Shown: positions 36,436-46,067, counted from the first letter of the stretch. The stretch: DNA of 64,000 bases from Planctomycetaceae bacterium (GCA_041398825.1 JAWKTX010000006.1:186001-250000), one strand, 5' to 3'. Numbers and translations: made by a program. The notes: a model not told the origin generated them from the letters alone.

Positions 36436-39400
36436 CTATTCTGTGCGGAGTCCAGTGATGTGGTTGGCTTTCAGAGTATTCTGTTGGGGGTTGTATTCCA
36501 ACTTCTGGCCGATGAATGTTCGAACGTTGCTGTTGTCAGATGCACGGTGCGAAACCGTTGCCTTATGATCTCCTTCGCCGCGAAGGATGAGCTGTTGCTT
36601 GGAGTGGTCGTACGTAATCTTGTCTGCATGCCCATCCAGATTACGGCTTTCGATTCGTGCGTTGTCCTCTGCGGCAAGCGAAAAGGTTCGCTGTTCGGAA
36701 TTTGCCTGAGGCAGGGAAATGACCCAAAGCTTTTCACATCTCAGCACTCCGGCTTGTGGCGGCAGGTCAGAGCTGTTCACGATATCGATGTCAATGGTGT
36801 CACCCAGTCTTCGCACTGGTCCAAAGACTCCTTCCACGTGCTGGCTCAACTGAACCAGTTCCTTGTTCAGGTTTCCTGAGAGTGATCCGATGAATGACGC
36901 TTTGGCGTACACGAAGGGATTCTCACTTGTTTGAACAGCCTGATTCGCACGAGCAATAACACCGGGTGAAACCTTGAGCCTATTCCCTCGATCCGGCTGC
37001 GTGGATTCAATCCATCCGGGACCTGAGGCGACAAAATCTCCCGACTCACGGTTTACCGTCAGATCGGAAAAGTCAGCTTCATGAGTGGCTGTCACGACGC
37101 CTGCTTCCATTTGTTTCAGCGTAACATGCACTCGCCCAACGCACCTGACTTCACTGATATCCGGGGCGGCTTTACTGTCCCCATCACCTGCGGGTGCAAC
37201 ATCAAACTCATTTTTTGCAACGTCTTTCCCGGTTCTCCCGGATCGACTGAGGCGCACGTCTCGCGTGAAGTCCACCTGCATGCCAGCACAAGTCAGGTGG
37301 ATGTCGTGAGATTGTCCATCTGAAAGAACACAACGGATATCGCCGACAAAGCTGGCTGTCCGGCCACTGAAGATCATCCCGTCAGCCCAGTAAATGTCTA
37401 ATGGAGAAGGACGTTCCAGAGGCATTCCATCGAAACCGCGATCGAGCACAAGTCGAATTCGACCGCTCCCGTCGACAGAGACTTTTTCATCGCTTTCATC
37501 AACATCAATTCGTTGCCCCTCAATCAGTCGATTGGCACTCACCACTGTCGCAGGCGAGCCGAACAGGCTCATTCCGCGGCCCGCACTCAAGCCATTTTCG
37601 GCGGTCAGTACGTTGCCTTCCGCATGAAAAGACTGATCCGGGTCCGGGGCTGTGTAATCGACTTCGACATTGCCATTGATCCAGATGTCTGTCCAGTCTG
37701 TTGGAGCAGATGGCCTCTTTGCCTGTGTGGATTCCGGCGAAAGCAGAGTTGCCTCCATCGTGTCAGATACGAAGTGCATGAATCCTCTGGCTTTGTCCGA
37801 TTCTGGACGGTTGCCGATCAATTGACCTGGATTCGACGCCTCAAAGGAGGCGGTTTGCATAGTGCCTGCCGCTGTGGGCGTACGGGCGTTCTCGCTTGAA
37901 GCAGCATCTGAAAGCTTTACCGTCAGCTGATTCCGTACGTCCCCGCTTAATTGTGGTGCTGCGATTCGAACTCTGTCACGTGCGATGAGTTCTTTCGGTT
38001 GAAGGTCCGAAAAATCAAAGGCGTTGTGAGTTGTGTCTGCTGCTGAATCGATTGACGGAGGTGGAATGTTTGGATCAGGGACGGGGTTTCGGGAGGCAAG
38101 CAGCATTTCAATCGTTTGGCCCGCCAGCCGAAACTCTTTGACCGGCTGAATAACCTGAGCATTTCCGGTGAGCGTGATTCTTGGCTCCGGAGATTGTCGA
38201 AAGATCAACGACTCTCGCCATTGTGCTTCAATGGTTCCCTGAGGGTCGCGATCCGACTTCGCAGTCGCGGAATCGCTCTTGTCAGGCTGGTGACGAATCA
38301 GGCCCGGACCGCGAAGATCAATCGAATCCAGGGAATTATCTTCGAGAGCGCGAGCAACAATGTGGGGGACCAGAACTTCTGTTCCCTTCTGAATCAGCCG
38401 AATCGGGAAAGGGTTACCATTGGCATCCTGTTTATTGCTCCAGCATTCGAGCATACGCCGGTCGACGATATAGCGGATGTCCGTCATCGTACCTGTCAGC
38501 TGCTGCTCTTCCATATAGACGACGACACGGCTTCCTTCGGCGCGGATGGAATGCAGTTCGACCTGTTTTGGCCGTTGTGGTCCATCACTTTCGGCGTTCA
38601 GGGCGACGTGTGAGTTGCCTGCATCGCTGGAAATGCGAGGTCGCAGCTGGAGTGTTAATTGAGTGCACAGCAGTTTATCCACAAAGCCGTTTGTCAGCGG
38701 TCGTTCGATCAGAATCTGTCGGTCAGGTCGCGGCTTTTCGTCTTCGTAGCCGAAAAACGTTGATGTCAGGGTCTGTACGTCGAAGTGAAATCCCCGGGCT
38801 GCGTTAATCGTCAGGTGCGTTGCTTCACGTTTTCTGTTCCTGTCGGGGATCAGTACGTTACAGGTGACTCGCCCGTTCATATGGACGGACTGGATATCGC
38901 TGATCGCCATCAGCCCCTGGTCTTCGTTGCCGGAGGTTAAAAGCTTGATTTCAACGCCGCCTTCAGCTCTTGCAGTATGTGTCTGCCAAACCAGATCCAC
39001 CGGAGAGCCGCTCCAGATCTTCATTGACTTGTCGGAGATATGGAAGTTGCGTCCTTTGATTTGCAGGCCATCAGGTCCTTCAATCCGAACGTCTCCGGAG
39101 AGAAACCCTGTTGTAATTCTGCCAAATTCCGTTTCTTCCAGATCAAAGGGAGTGGAACGGTCAAGCTGAGCAGAGGCGGCTGTGACTCGAATGGGCTGCT
39201 CATCATCCTCACCGGATGACCACAGCATTGCGACCGGTTTTACCCGAACGGAATGTTTGTTATTGAATAATGCAACTTCATTGAACACCAGATACCGTCC
39301 GCCATCGCGAAACTTTTTCCCTGCATCTGATACCCAGTGATCCTGGGGAAACCACCGTGTCAAAACGGGAGCAAAGTCGGCCGTGCGAACAACAGGTGCC

Positions 39401-39540
39401 GATGGAGCTGACATCGACTGGCGTGTGCGTTCGATATTCAACCAGGGTGAAGTGAACCTGGCGTAGGCAACGTAAACCCCCAACAGGAAAAGTCCTGTCA
39501 AAAGTGTTCGTGGTCCACGGGAAAGTTCGCGATTCGACAT
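36436..39540 (-). CDS. Large OstA/LptA-LptC-like envelope protein
   Basis: A 1034-residue protein with an N-terminal membrane anchor (LLTGLFLLGVYVAYARF) and long beta-rich regions that resemble OstA/LptA/LptC jelly-roll repeats: blocks such as GFLSGDVRIEGPDGLQIKGR, WINGNVEVDYTAPD, FVGDIRCVL and KITYDHSKQQLILRGEG near the end follow the LptA-like rhythm of strands. The last residues read KLEYNPQQNTLKANHITG. The homology is by pattern, not by a match I could compute. It lies 20 bases downstream of kdsD on the same strand, so a role in lipopolysaccharide or Kdo-glycolipid transport across the periplasm is the natural inference. Confidence 0.55.
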   Translation of the reverse strand: MSNRELSRGPRTLLTGLFLLGVYVAYARFTSPWLNIERTRQSMSAPSAPVVRTADFAPVLTRWFPQDHWVSDAGKKFRDGGRYLVFNEVALFNNKHSVRVKPVAMLWSSGEDDEQPIRVTAASAQLDRSTPFDLEETEFGRITTGFLSGDVRIEGPDGLQIKGRNFHISDKSMKIWSGSPVDLVWQTHTARAEGGVEIKLLTSGNEDQGLMAISDIQSVHMNGRVTCNVLIPDRNRKREATHLTINAARGFHFDVQTLTSTFFGYEDEKPRPDRQILIERPLTNGFVDKLLCTQLTLQLRPRISSDAGNSHVALNAESDGPQRPKQVELHSIRAEGSRVVVYMEEQQLTGTMTDIRYIVDRRMLECWSNKQDANGNPFPIRLIQKGTEVLVPHIVARALEDNSLDSIDLRGPGLIRHQPDKSDSATAKSDRDPQGTIEAQWRESLIFRQSPEPRITLTGNAQVIQPVKEFRLAGQTIEMLLASRNPVPDPNIPPPSIDSAADTTHNAFDFSDLQPKELIARDRVRIAAPQLSGDVRNQLTVKLSDAASSENARTPTAAGTMQTASFEASNPGQLIGNRPESDKARGFMHFVSDTMEATLLSPESTQAKRPSAPTDWTDIWINGNVEVDYTAPDPDQSFHAEGNVLTAENGLSAGRGMSLFGSPATVVSANRLIEGQRIDVDESDEKVSVDGSGRIRLVLDRGFDGMPLERPSPLDIYWADGMIFSGRTASFVGDIRCVLSDGQSHDIHLTCAGMQVDFTRDVRLSRSGRTGKDVAKNEFDVAPAGDGDSKAAPDISEVRCVGRVHVTLKQMEAGVVTATHEADFSDLTVNRESGDFVASGPGWIESTQPDRGNRLKVSPGVIARANQAVQTSENPFVYAKASFIGSLSGNLNKELVQLSQHVEGVFGPVRRLGDTIDIDIVNSSDLPPQAGVLRCEKLWVISLPQANSEQRTFSLAAEDNARIESRNLDGHADKITYDHSKQQLILRGEGDHKATVSHRASDNSNVRTFIGQKLEYNPQQNTLKANHITGLRTE

Positions 39541-39560
39541 GCGGTCAGGCTGCGGATTAT

Positions 39561-40646
39561 CTAGGCCGCGACGGCGGCAGGGTTAAGTTCACTCAACAAC
39601 TGCTGCTGCTGTGTTGAGTCCATGAAATGAAGCACATCTGTGATGTCAAGCATGCCAACGGGTCGTTTTTCTTCATCAATGACCGGAAGCTCACTGAGTT
39701 TCCTCTCGGACATCAGATGGATTGCGGCAGGCAGCACAGCATGTCGGCTGATGGTAACAGGGTTTGCGGTCATGACTTCACGGATACTTTGATCCAGCTG
39801 TTCGTCACGGCGATGTTCGAAGAGGCGTGCCAAATCGCTGTCCGTGAACAGTCCCGACAGCCGCCCATCCTGATTGACAAGGATCACAGCTCCGGTTCGA
39901 CGCCCCGACTGACTGTGCCCAATCATCACCTCGCGAACTGTCTCTGAATCCCGAGCGACCCGAACCTGAGTTCCTGTCCTCATCACAGAATCCACAGGGG
40001 TCAGCTTTCGCCCAAGACTCCCTGCCGGATGGAATCTCGCAAAATCGGTCGAAGAAAAGCCCCTCGCCTGACTCAGCACAAGTGCAATTGCATCGCCAAT
40101 CGCCAGCATCGCTGTAGTACTGCTGGAAGGTGCTAATGCCAGATGACCTGCTTCAACATGATGACCGTAGGCAATCGTTACACTGGCCGCTCGGGCAAGG
40201 CTGTTCTCCCGATCTCGGGTCACCGCAATTACCGGCACTTTCATGTGGGCGAAACATGGCAGCAGGCGTGTCAATTCGTCCGTTTCACCGCTGTTTGAAA
40301 ATGCCAGCACGACATCATGGATATCAACGGTCCCCAGATCTCCATGCAGTGCTTCTGTTGGGTGAAGAAACCTTGCCCGAGTGCCGGTGCTGGCAAGCGT
40401 TGCGACAATCTTCTGTCCGATGAGGCCAGCTTTGCCGACACCGGTGGTGATGACGGTTCCGCTGCAGTCCTGCATCAGCGAAATCGCTTCGCAGAAATCA
40501 ATCGAAAGCGATTCGGCCACACTCTGCAGGACCGCGGCTTCGTGCTGAATAATCCGCCGGGCTTCGCGAAGGTGGTCCGCCTGATTGAACGACAAAATGA
40601 CCTGACCCGCTTTCTGAGCAGCTGAGATATTCGCGTGATCAGGCAT
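39561..40646 (-). CDS. kdsD: Arabinose-5-phosphate isomerase KdsD (KpsF/GutQ family)
   Basis: A 361-residue SIS-plus-CBS protein that interconverts ribulose 5-phosphate and arabinose 5-phosphate, the first step to Kdo. The SIS domain holds VITTGVGKAGLIGQKI and HGDLGTVDIHDVVLAFSNSG, followed by the KpsF-type FHPAGSLGRKL. Two CBS domains follow, with VREVMIG and VMTANPVTISRHAVL. ATG 40646 is chosen because GGAGG lies 5 bases upstream; an ATG at 40700 is without a site. It is the first gene of an operon with the OstA-like protein and is divergent from a PSP1-type gene. Confidence 0.9.
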   Translation of the reverse strand: MPDHANISAAQKAGQVILSFNQADHLREARRIIQHEAAVLQSVAESLSIDFCEAISLMQDCSGTVITTGVGKAGLIGQKIVATLASTGTRARFLHPTEALHGDLGTVDIHDVVLAFSNSGETDELTRLLPCFAHMKVPVIAVTRDRENSLARAASVTIAYGHHVEAGHLALAPSSSTTAMLAIGDAIALVLSQARGFSSTDFARFHPAGSLGRKLTPVDSVMRTGTQVRVARDSETVREVMIGHSQSGRRTGAVILVNQDGRLSGLFTDSDLARLFEHRRDEQLDQSIREVMTANPVTISRHAVLPAAIHLMSERKLSELPVIDEEKRPVGMLDITDVLHFMDSTQQQQLLSELNPAAVAA

Positions 40647-40851
40647 TACGTCCTCCGTGACTTCATTGCAACGCGGCATCGAATTGTGACAATGACGCAT
40701 AACGACCGGTAACCGCCCTTCCTGGGCGGTGCGGAAGTTTAGTGATCTCAGTGGTTGTTGGTCAATCGCAGATTCATGCAGGCATCTTGTCGCAACATGT
40801 CTGATATTAAGTACTTACGGTTGGTAATTCTGGCTGAGAATTGAATACAAA

Positions 40852-41367
40852 ATGCAACTGGTCCTCGCTCGCTACGGATCTGTCCCACAGGTCGCTCGTT
40901 TCCTGTTTACAGCCCCTTTCCAGCAATTCTGCCGAGGTGAAGCGGTCATCGTCACGACAAATCGCGGCGAAGAGCTTGTGCAGGTGCTGGAGACCACTTC
41001 GACAAGTGAGGAGCTGGAGACGACGGGAGAGGTCCTTCGGATGGCTACGCAGGAGGACATCGATCGAATGGAACAGTTGCGTTCCAATGCCGAGCAACAA
41101 TTCATCGAATGGAGCCAGCGCATCCGCGATTGGGGAGTTCAGCTGGAACTCATAGACACGGAATGGACTTTGAGCGACCGCTTGATTCTTTATGTCCTGA
41201 ACGGACGCGATGCCGAAACCACTCGACTCGCACTGCTGGCCGCCGCAAATGGTTTCGGAATCGTTCACGTCCAGCCTGTAAACGCCGACGGGATCATTCC
41301 GCTCGAAACGAAATCCGGATGCGGAACAGGGGGCTACGGAAAGGGTGGCTGCGGCTGCAAACACTAA
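40852..41367 (+). CDS. PSP1-domain protein with Cys/Gly-rich tail
   Basis: A 171-residue protein that fits the PSP1 C-terminal domain: RGEAVIVTTNRGEELVQVL, GEVLRMATQEDIDRM, then LELIDTEWTLSDRLILYVLN and a final GIVHVQPVN block. The tail SGCGTGGYGKGGCGCKH is rich in Cys and Gly and might bind a metal. ATG 40852 has no strong ribosome-binding site. Opposite-strand frames here lack any conserved motif. PSP1-like YaaT proteins work in signalling complexes, but the function in planctomycetes is not known to me. The gene stands between divergent kdsD and convergent comF. Confidence 0.75.
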   Translation: MQLVLARYGSVPQVARFLFTAPFQQFCRGEAVIVTTNRGEELVQVLETTSTSEELETTGEVLRMATQEDIDRMEQLRSNAEQQFIEWSQRIRDWGVQLELIDTEWTLSDRLILYVLNGRDAETTRLALLAAANGFGIVHVQPVNADGIIPLETKSGCGTGGYGKGGCGCKH

Positions 41368-41420
41368 CTTCTCCCAAACGTGCTGCGGCAAGCCTGTGTG
41401 TCAGCACCTGGTCCTGCTGA

Positions 41421-42179
41421 TTATGCCGAGTGATCAAGGACTCGTCCGATGACAGCTACGTGACATTCTTCTGCGCCGGCATTCCTGAGAATTCTGGCTG
41501 CTTCGGAGCATGTCGCACCGGTTGTCAGGACGTCATCGACAAGGAGTATCCGTTTTCCCCGGATCATCCATTCGTCGACAAGTGCGAATGTGTCCTTCTG
41601 ATTGTTACGACGGGCAGAGATGGACATTCGTTTTTGTGGCTTCGTGGTTCTGCATCTGCGCAGCAGATGTGCGTCACACTTTCCGCCAATCTTGTTTGCA
41701 ATTGTTGTTGCGATCAGCCATGCCGGATTGAAGTGCCTGAAGAGACGCTTTCGCCAGTGTTGAGGGATAGGAATAATCAGGTCCGGATTCGTTGCTTCGA
41801 GTGCAGTCCGCTGTTTCCGTATCAGAGCATTGGAGAGTGCCACGATCGGGACGGAAGTAAACGACCATTTTGCCGAGAGCATGACCTTTCGAAGATGGTC
41901 CTCGTACATGCCGAGGCAGGTGACCGAATGGAAATGGAATCGATGGCTGCGACAATGGATGCACCCGGTTTCGTCCTTTGAGAACGGTCCGATCCGCGCT
42001 GAGCAGCGTTGGCAGGCATGTTCAGTTGGAGCGAGCAGTGACTCCGAGCAATCCCCGCAGAAAGACAAACTGTCCGTCCCTTCGGTCTGTGGCACGTACG
42101 ACAGGTTGCAACAAACGCAAACAGGCGGAAAGATGAACCGCAACGAATCATCCAGCAACTGGTGCATTAGTTCTCGCAT
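41421..42179 (-). CDS. comF: ComF family phosphoribosyltransferase-like protein
   Basis: A 252-residue ComF homologue. The N-terminal zinc ribbon has CVCCNLSY, FCGDCSES, CQRCSARIG and CIHCRSH. The phosphoribosyltransferase-like C-terminal domain has the PRPP loop LLVDDVLTTGATCSEAARIL. ComF proteins are linked to DNA uptake in competent bacteria, but many bacteria keep them without competence. Length is normal. The gene is followed on the same strand by no related gene, and it ends 53 bases from the PSP1 gene, tail to tail. Confidence 0.85.
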   Translation of the reverse strand: MRELMHQLLDDSLRFIFPPVCVCCNLSYVPQTEGTDSLSFCGDCSESLLAPTEHACQRCSARIGPFSKDETGCIHCRSHRFHFHSVTCLGMYEDHLRKVMLSAKWSFTSVPIVALSNALIRKQRTALEATNPDLIIPIPQHWRKRLFRHFNPAWLIATTIANKIGGKCDAHLLRRCRTTKPQKRMSISARRNNQKDTFALVDEWMIRGKRILLVDDVLTTGATCSEAARILRNAGAEECHVAVIGRVLDHSA

Positions 42180-42236
42180 TCAGGTACCACCAATTTGCAT
42201 AGCCCGACATCGTTACTGCCAGGCGAACGGCTTCGA

Positions 42237-44117
42237 CTAACGCCCCTTGAGTATTCTGACGAAGGCCGCACAGACGTCGGACGGCGATTCAGAGGCAACG
42301 ACGGCACCCGTCACTGCAAGACGCTCCGCGCCGGCTTCGGTTACTCTGGCCACGTTGGCTTCTGTAATTCCTCCAATTGCAAACCACGGAAAAGGCCTGC
42401 CTGCAAGCACCGACTTTGACCACTGAGCAGCGGCCGAAACAAATTCCAGTCCTGCGTGCGATTCAAAGGATTTGGTGGCCGTTGGGAAAGTGGGGCCAAC
42501 GCCGGCGTAGTCAGCACCGCATGCGACAGCCTCTTCCAGCTGTGAAATGTTGTGAGTCGAGACGCCAATCAGACGGTCACGATGGGTCAATAAACGAATG
42601 TCGTCAACCGTCAATTCTTCCTGGCCGACGTGAACTCCATCGGCATCGGATGCGACGGCAATGTCAGGGCGATCATTGATGATGCTGAGTGCGGAATGCT
42701 CCCGGCAGGCGCTGACCAGCCACGTGGCCCTCTTCAGGAGTTCCCGGTCGTTGAGGTTCTTTTCCCGGAGCTGCAGGACATCGGCCCCTCCCTCCAGAGC
42801 CTGTGTAACGACCGTTTTCCAGGGAAGACGGCAGAACTTTTCTGTGATTAATACATACAACTGAGAGCGATGCAGTCGATCAATCCGAGTAGTGACCGGG
42901 GAGTCCCGATGAGACGCAGGCAGAGTTCCGTGAATCTGTATCTCTGCTGTGTACATCTGATAGCGAATCTGTTTGACGCACGCGGCAAAATTCGGCGAAA
43001 CCAGCTTACCGAATTCCTCAAGGCTGCGAAGTGACTCCTGGACGCGACGACAATTCGCGATCACCACGTCGTTAACCGTCGATCGAGACGCCTCTCCATT
43101 CACTGTGATGCTGGTTCCGACATCTTCGTCAGTATTGCGAAACCGGAGCAGTTGCTCTCGCGGATGCAATTCCTGCTCGGCGGCGACCAGTTCATGACGC
43201 AGTGATTTGAGCAGGCGACTGACGGTGGCGTCGTTGCCGACAAACCGGCAATGATCCTCAAGTACACGAAATCCTTCTCGACAACGATTGAGATTCGCAT
43301 CAATCAATCGCCAGACAGCGTCGTATGCAGCCTCAACTGTTGGGGGAGATGTGAGTGACGGCTGAATGAAGTTCGGATGCGCGTTCGTTGGGGCTCCGGA
43401 ATCGTGATCGAACGATTTGATGCTGTTGTGGGCCGTGCCATCAAGAGAAAGAGTGACACTGACAGCCAGACGTTCTGTTGTTTCAGAATGTGAAAGGCCC
43501 AGTTCGTTGGTGATATCCGTCAGTTCAATTCCGTGATTCTGGAATGTTCTCCGAATAGTCTCGCTTACTTCGACTAACGCAAGCAGCAAGTGGCTGCTCG
43601 TAACTCCATCTTCACCAGGCCAGCGTCGAGAAATTGAAATCGCCCGATCGATGATGGAAATCAGACAGTCCGGGTCGGTGGTTTCCCGAACGGCGTCCGA
43701 AGGGGTGGCAGCGGAGTTATCATCCTGCGCCTCAAATTGTCGGATCTGTGATTCCAGTTCGGCCAGTGTCACTGGATCTGCACCATCCGCATTCCGTCCG
43801 GTGGAGGTTGCTCTGTTGTCCTGACAGTCGCCAGACGCGTAGAACTCCGGTGGAAAGGCCATACTGCCATCTGCAATACCCAGCATCGCCGCTGTGGTGG
43901 CGACGTCATCACCGAGATGCCCTGCCTGTAACCAGTTTCTGTCGATACCCAGGCGAGTTAGTCCGGCCGACGCGAGACTTTCATCCAGAAGCAATGCGAG
44001 CAGTAGGTGGCCGGACCAGATGTCAGAATCATCTGTATCCTCAACCAGCCGACGGCATCTCTGGACAACTCGACGACATGCCGGGGTTAATCGAGAATCG
44101 CTGGGAAACCTTGTCAT
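42237..44117 (-). CDS. thiE: ClpN-like, ThiD2 and ThiE fusion: thiamine-phosphate synthase
   Basis: A 626-residue protein of three parts. Residues about 8-200 look like two Clp N-terminal repeats (LTPACRRVVQRC with SGHLLLALLLDE, and IIDRAISISRR with SSHLLLALVEV). Residues about 261-400 match the ThiD2 domain found before some ThiE proteins (RLIDANLNRCREGFRVLEDH). Residues 419-626 are ThiE, with GGADVLQLREK, SIINDRPDIA, HVGQEEL, AGVGPTFPTATKS and AIGGITEANV. ThiE joins HMP-PP and thiazole phosphate to thiamine phosphate. The Clp-like extension has no obvious role in that reaction. Length is about three times a normal ThiE. ATG 44117 fits the Clp-like start. Confidence 0.85.
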   Translation of the reverse strand: MTRFPSDSRLTPACRRVVQRCRRLVEDTDDSDIWSGHLLLALLLDESLASAGLTRLGIDRNWLQAGHLGDDVATTAAMLGIADGSMAFPPEFYASGDCQDNRATSTGRNADGADPVTLAELESQIRQFEAQDDNSAATPSDAVRETTDPDCLISIIDRAISISRRWPGEDGVTSSHLLLALVEVSETIRRTFQNHGIELTDITNELGLSHSETTERLAVSVTLSLDGTAHNSIKSFDHDSGAPTNAHPNFIQPSLTSPPTVEAAYDAVWRLIDANLNRCREGFRVLEDHCRFVGNDATVSRLLKSLRHELVAAEQELHPREQLLRFRNTDEDVGTSITVNGEASRSTVNDVVIANCRRVQESLRSLEEFGKLVSPNFAACVKQIRYQMYTAEIQIHGTLPASHRDSPVTTRIDRLHRSQLYVLITEKFCRLPWKTVVTQALEGGADVLQLREKNLNDRELLKRATWLVSACREHSALSIINDRPDIAVASDADGVHVGQEELTVDDIRLLTHRDRLIGVSTHNISQLEEAVACGADYAGVGPTFPTATKSFESHAGLEFVSAAAQWSKSVLAGRPFPWFAIGGITEANVARVTEAGAERLAVTGAVVASESPSDVCAAFVRILKGR

Positions 44118-44687
44118 TGCAGAATAGAGCTGTGTCTGGTGATGAAGTGGAATCAGTTTAGCTTAGCAGCCTGCTGAAAAACGGGACGGGCTCGAGCAGA
44201 CGGCCTTAAAACACGATGGTATCCAGTCGTCCTGCGTGCCTGTCCCGGTTTTTCAACGGACAGTCAGATTCGGCGGACTGGAAATCGTGTCGTGTTTTGA
44301 CGATGTGTGTAGGATTGGGGGTTATCAGGTCCTCTCTGGAATCAGCCGGTCCAACCTCTTTCGATGCCTAGCCTAACACGGTTCTGGCGCCACCGAAACC
44401 AACCACTGCCTGGATAATCGTTCCGACCGGAATGCACTTGTTCGTCGGCCTGGGGTGTTGTCCCTATTGGCTTCGGAATTCGCGTGGAATGCGACTTAGC
44501 GTTATGTTTCGGAGAGTCAACATGTGAATACGCGAAGCCACAGGCGTCTGAATCAGGGCTGCGGGATGGTGATGTTGTCGACATGCCGCCTGACGTCGTA
44601 TTATCCCTGCCCTCAACGTTGTTTTTTGGATGGTCGACGGCCGCGGATTCCTGGAATGCCGCGTGTCTGTCAGGAGTTAACCCAGTG
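44118..44687. other. Intergenic region between thiE fusion and phosphofructokinase
   Basis: The two flanking genes are divergent, so the 570 bases should hold both promoters. Apart from repeat copy B (44165-44257) I see no gene, terminator or clear promoter motif. An in-frame extension of the phosphofructokinase frame starts at 44484 but has no homology. Confidence 0.4.
44165..44257 (-). repeat. Dispersed 93-bp inverted-repeat element, copy B
   Basis: Reverse-complemented, this 93-bp unit aligns ungapped to 15102-15194 with 81 of 93 identities. Its arms GTTGAAAAACCGGGACAGG and, reverse-complemented, GCTGAAAAACGGGACGGG are near-perfect inverted repeats. No clear target duplication flanks this copy. 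It lies between the ThiE fusion and the phosphofructokinase gene, oriented away from both reading frames. Confidence 0.8.
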
Positions 44688-46067
44688 ATGAAGCGAATTG
44701 GAATTCTGACGGCAGGCGGTGACACTCCCGCCCTGAATGCGACGATCTACGGTGCCGTCGAGCGAGCGAATACCGCCGGAGTGGACGTCTTTGGATTCCA
44801 GCGGGGATACGCAGGGTTACTCGATCCACGCGTGCCGCACGTTCATCTCAATCCGCTGTTCACAACGATTCCGGAATTGGACCCATGCAAGGGCGGGACT
44901 CTGCTGGGTTCGTCACGCACCTACATCGATCGTGACACAACCGACCATCTGGAAACCATACGAATTCATCTTAAAAAACTGGAAATCGACGGACTGATTT
45001 GCATCGGCGGTGACGGCACGATCAATGGCATGCAGCCGATCGCTGAATTCCTGCCCTGTGTGCTGGCGCCCAAGACAATCGATAATGATTTGGGGCTCAA
45101 TTATCTCGATGAACCAAACGAATGGGTACGCACGCCCTGTGCGAACCACCCTGGCTACATTGAAGGTCGGACCGGTGGACAGGAAGTTCTGCGACTCTCT
45201 GACATCATTAACTATGCGACGCCGGGTTACGCAACCGCTGTTTTTGTTGTGGCTCAATGTGTGGAACGAATTCGAACGACGGCAGAAAGTCATCGTCGCG
45301 TTGCAATCGTGGAGGTTATGGGACGACAATCCGGCTACATCGCTCTGGGGTCGGCCTACGGTCAGGCTGACGTGATTCTGATACCAGAGGTGGAGTTCAA
45401 TCTGGACGAACTGGAAAGACGTGTCCGACAGATCTACTCGGTTCAACAACATTGTGTCATCGTTGTGGGCGAAGGCGTTACGGCGGCAGCGGACGGAATC
45501 GAGCTCGGGGCTGCCATGCCAACCTACGATCCCGCGGGAAACATTCGCTACAGCGGCGCTGCGGATGCATTGCAGAAGATGCTGGCGAAGCGACTCGGTG
45601 ACGATATGTTCCTTGAAAATCGGGCATTTGAACCCGCCTCTTCTGCGCTATTCACCCGTAAAGTGGGACACACGCAACGGGGAGGGCGGCCAATTCTGTT
45701 TGATCGCTTCAATGCTTCCCAGCTCGGCGGCAAAGCCGTCGAACTACTCATGAATGGGTACAGCAACGAAATTGCAACGTTGCAGTATCAAAGCGACCAC
45801 GGGTTTTCTGTGAGTTCAGTTTCGGCCAACAGACTTCGTGATCAGTGGGGAGAGATTCATCCGCGAGAAGTCCATCCAAGCATGTACGATGCTCGACGAA
45901 TGCACTTGTCCCAGTTCGGGATCGACTATCTGAAACCAATCTTCACAAATGCCATTGGCTGGGACGACATGGAATTCTGTCGAGCGACTCTGTTCAACCC
46001 TGGCAATCTGACAAGCCGCTATCAAAGCGTGAATACAGATATTCGAAAACGGATCCGATATCTGTAG
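44688..46067 (+). CDS. pfkA: 6-phosphofructokinase (group with GGDG and PKTIDND)
   Basis: A 459-residue phosphofructokinase, longer than the classic 320. It begins MKRIGILTAGGDTPALNATI, has the phosphoryl-donor site IGGDGTING (Gly110, ATP-type, where PPi enzymes have Asp) and PKTIDND at 128-134 (Lys129, usually seen in PPi-type and plant or trypanosome ATP enzymes). MGRQSGYIALGSA and the terminal TQRGGRP are typical. This combination fits the longer ATP-dependent group, but PPi use cannot be excluded. ATG 44688 is chosen: AGGAG lies 11 bases upstream. It stands alone, with rlmC downstream after 156 bases. Confidence 0.85.
   Translation: MKRIGILTAGGDTPALNATIYGAVERANTAGVDVFGFQRGYAGLLDPRVPHVHLNPLFTTIPELDPCKGGTLLGSSRTYIDRDTTDHLETIRIHLKKLEIDGLICIGGDGTINGMQPIAEFLPCVLAPKTIDNDLGLNYLDEPNEWVRTPCANHPGYIEGRTGGQEVLRLSDIINYATPGYATAVFVVAQCVERIRTTAESHRRVAIVEVMGRQSGYIALGSAYGQADVILIPEVEFNLDELERRVRQIYSVQQHCVIVVGEGVTAAADGIELGAAMPTYDPAGNIRYSGAADALQKMLAKRLGDDMFLENRAFEPASSALFTRKVGHTQRGGRPILFDRFNASQLGGKAVELLMNGYSNEIATLQYQSDHGFSVSSVSANRLRDQWGEIHPREVHPSMYDARRMHLSQFGIDYLKPIFTNAIGWDDMEFCRATLFNPGNLTSRYQSVNTDIRKRIRYL

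Noticed and set aside
40807..41391. Long minus-strand frame opposite the PSP1 gene
   Set aside because: It has no conserved motif, while the plus-strand frame matches the PSP1 domain and has the Cys/Gly tail seen in related proteins.
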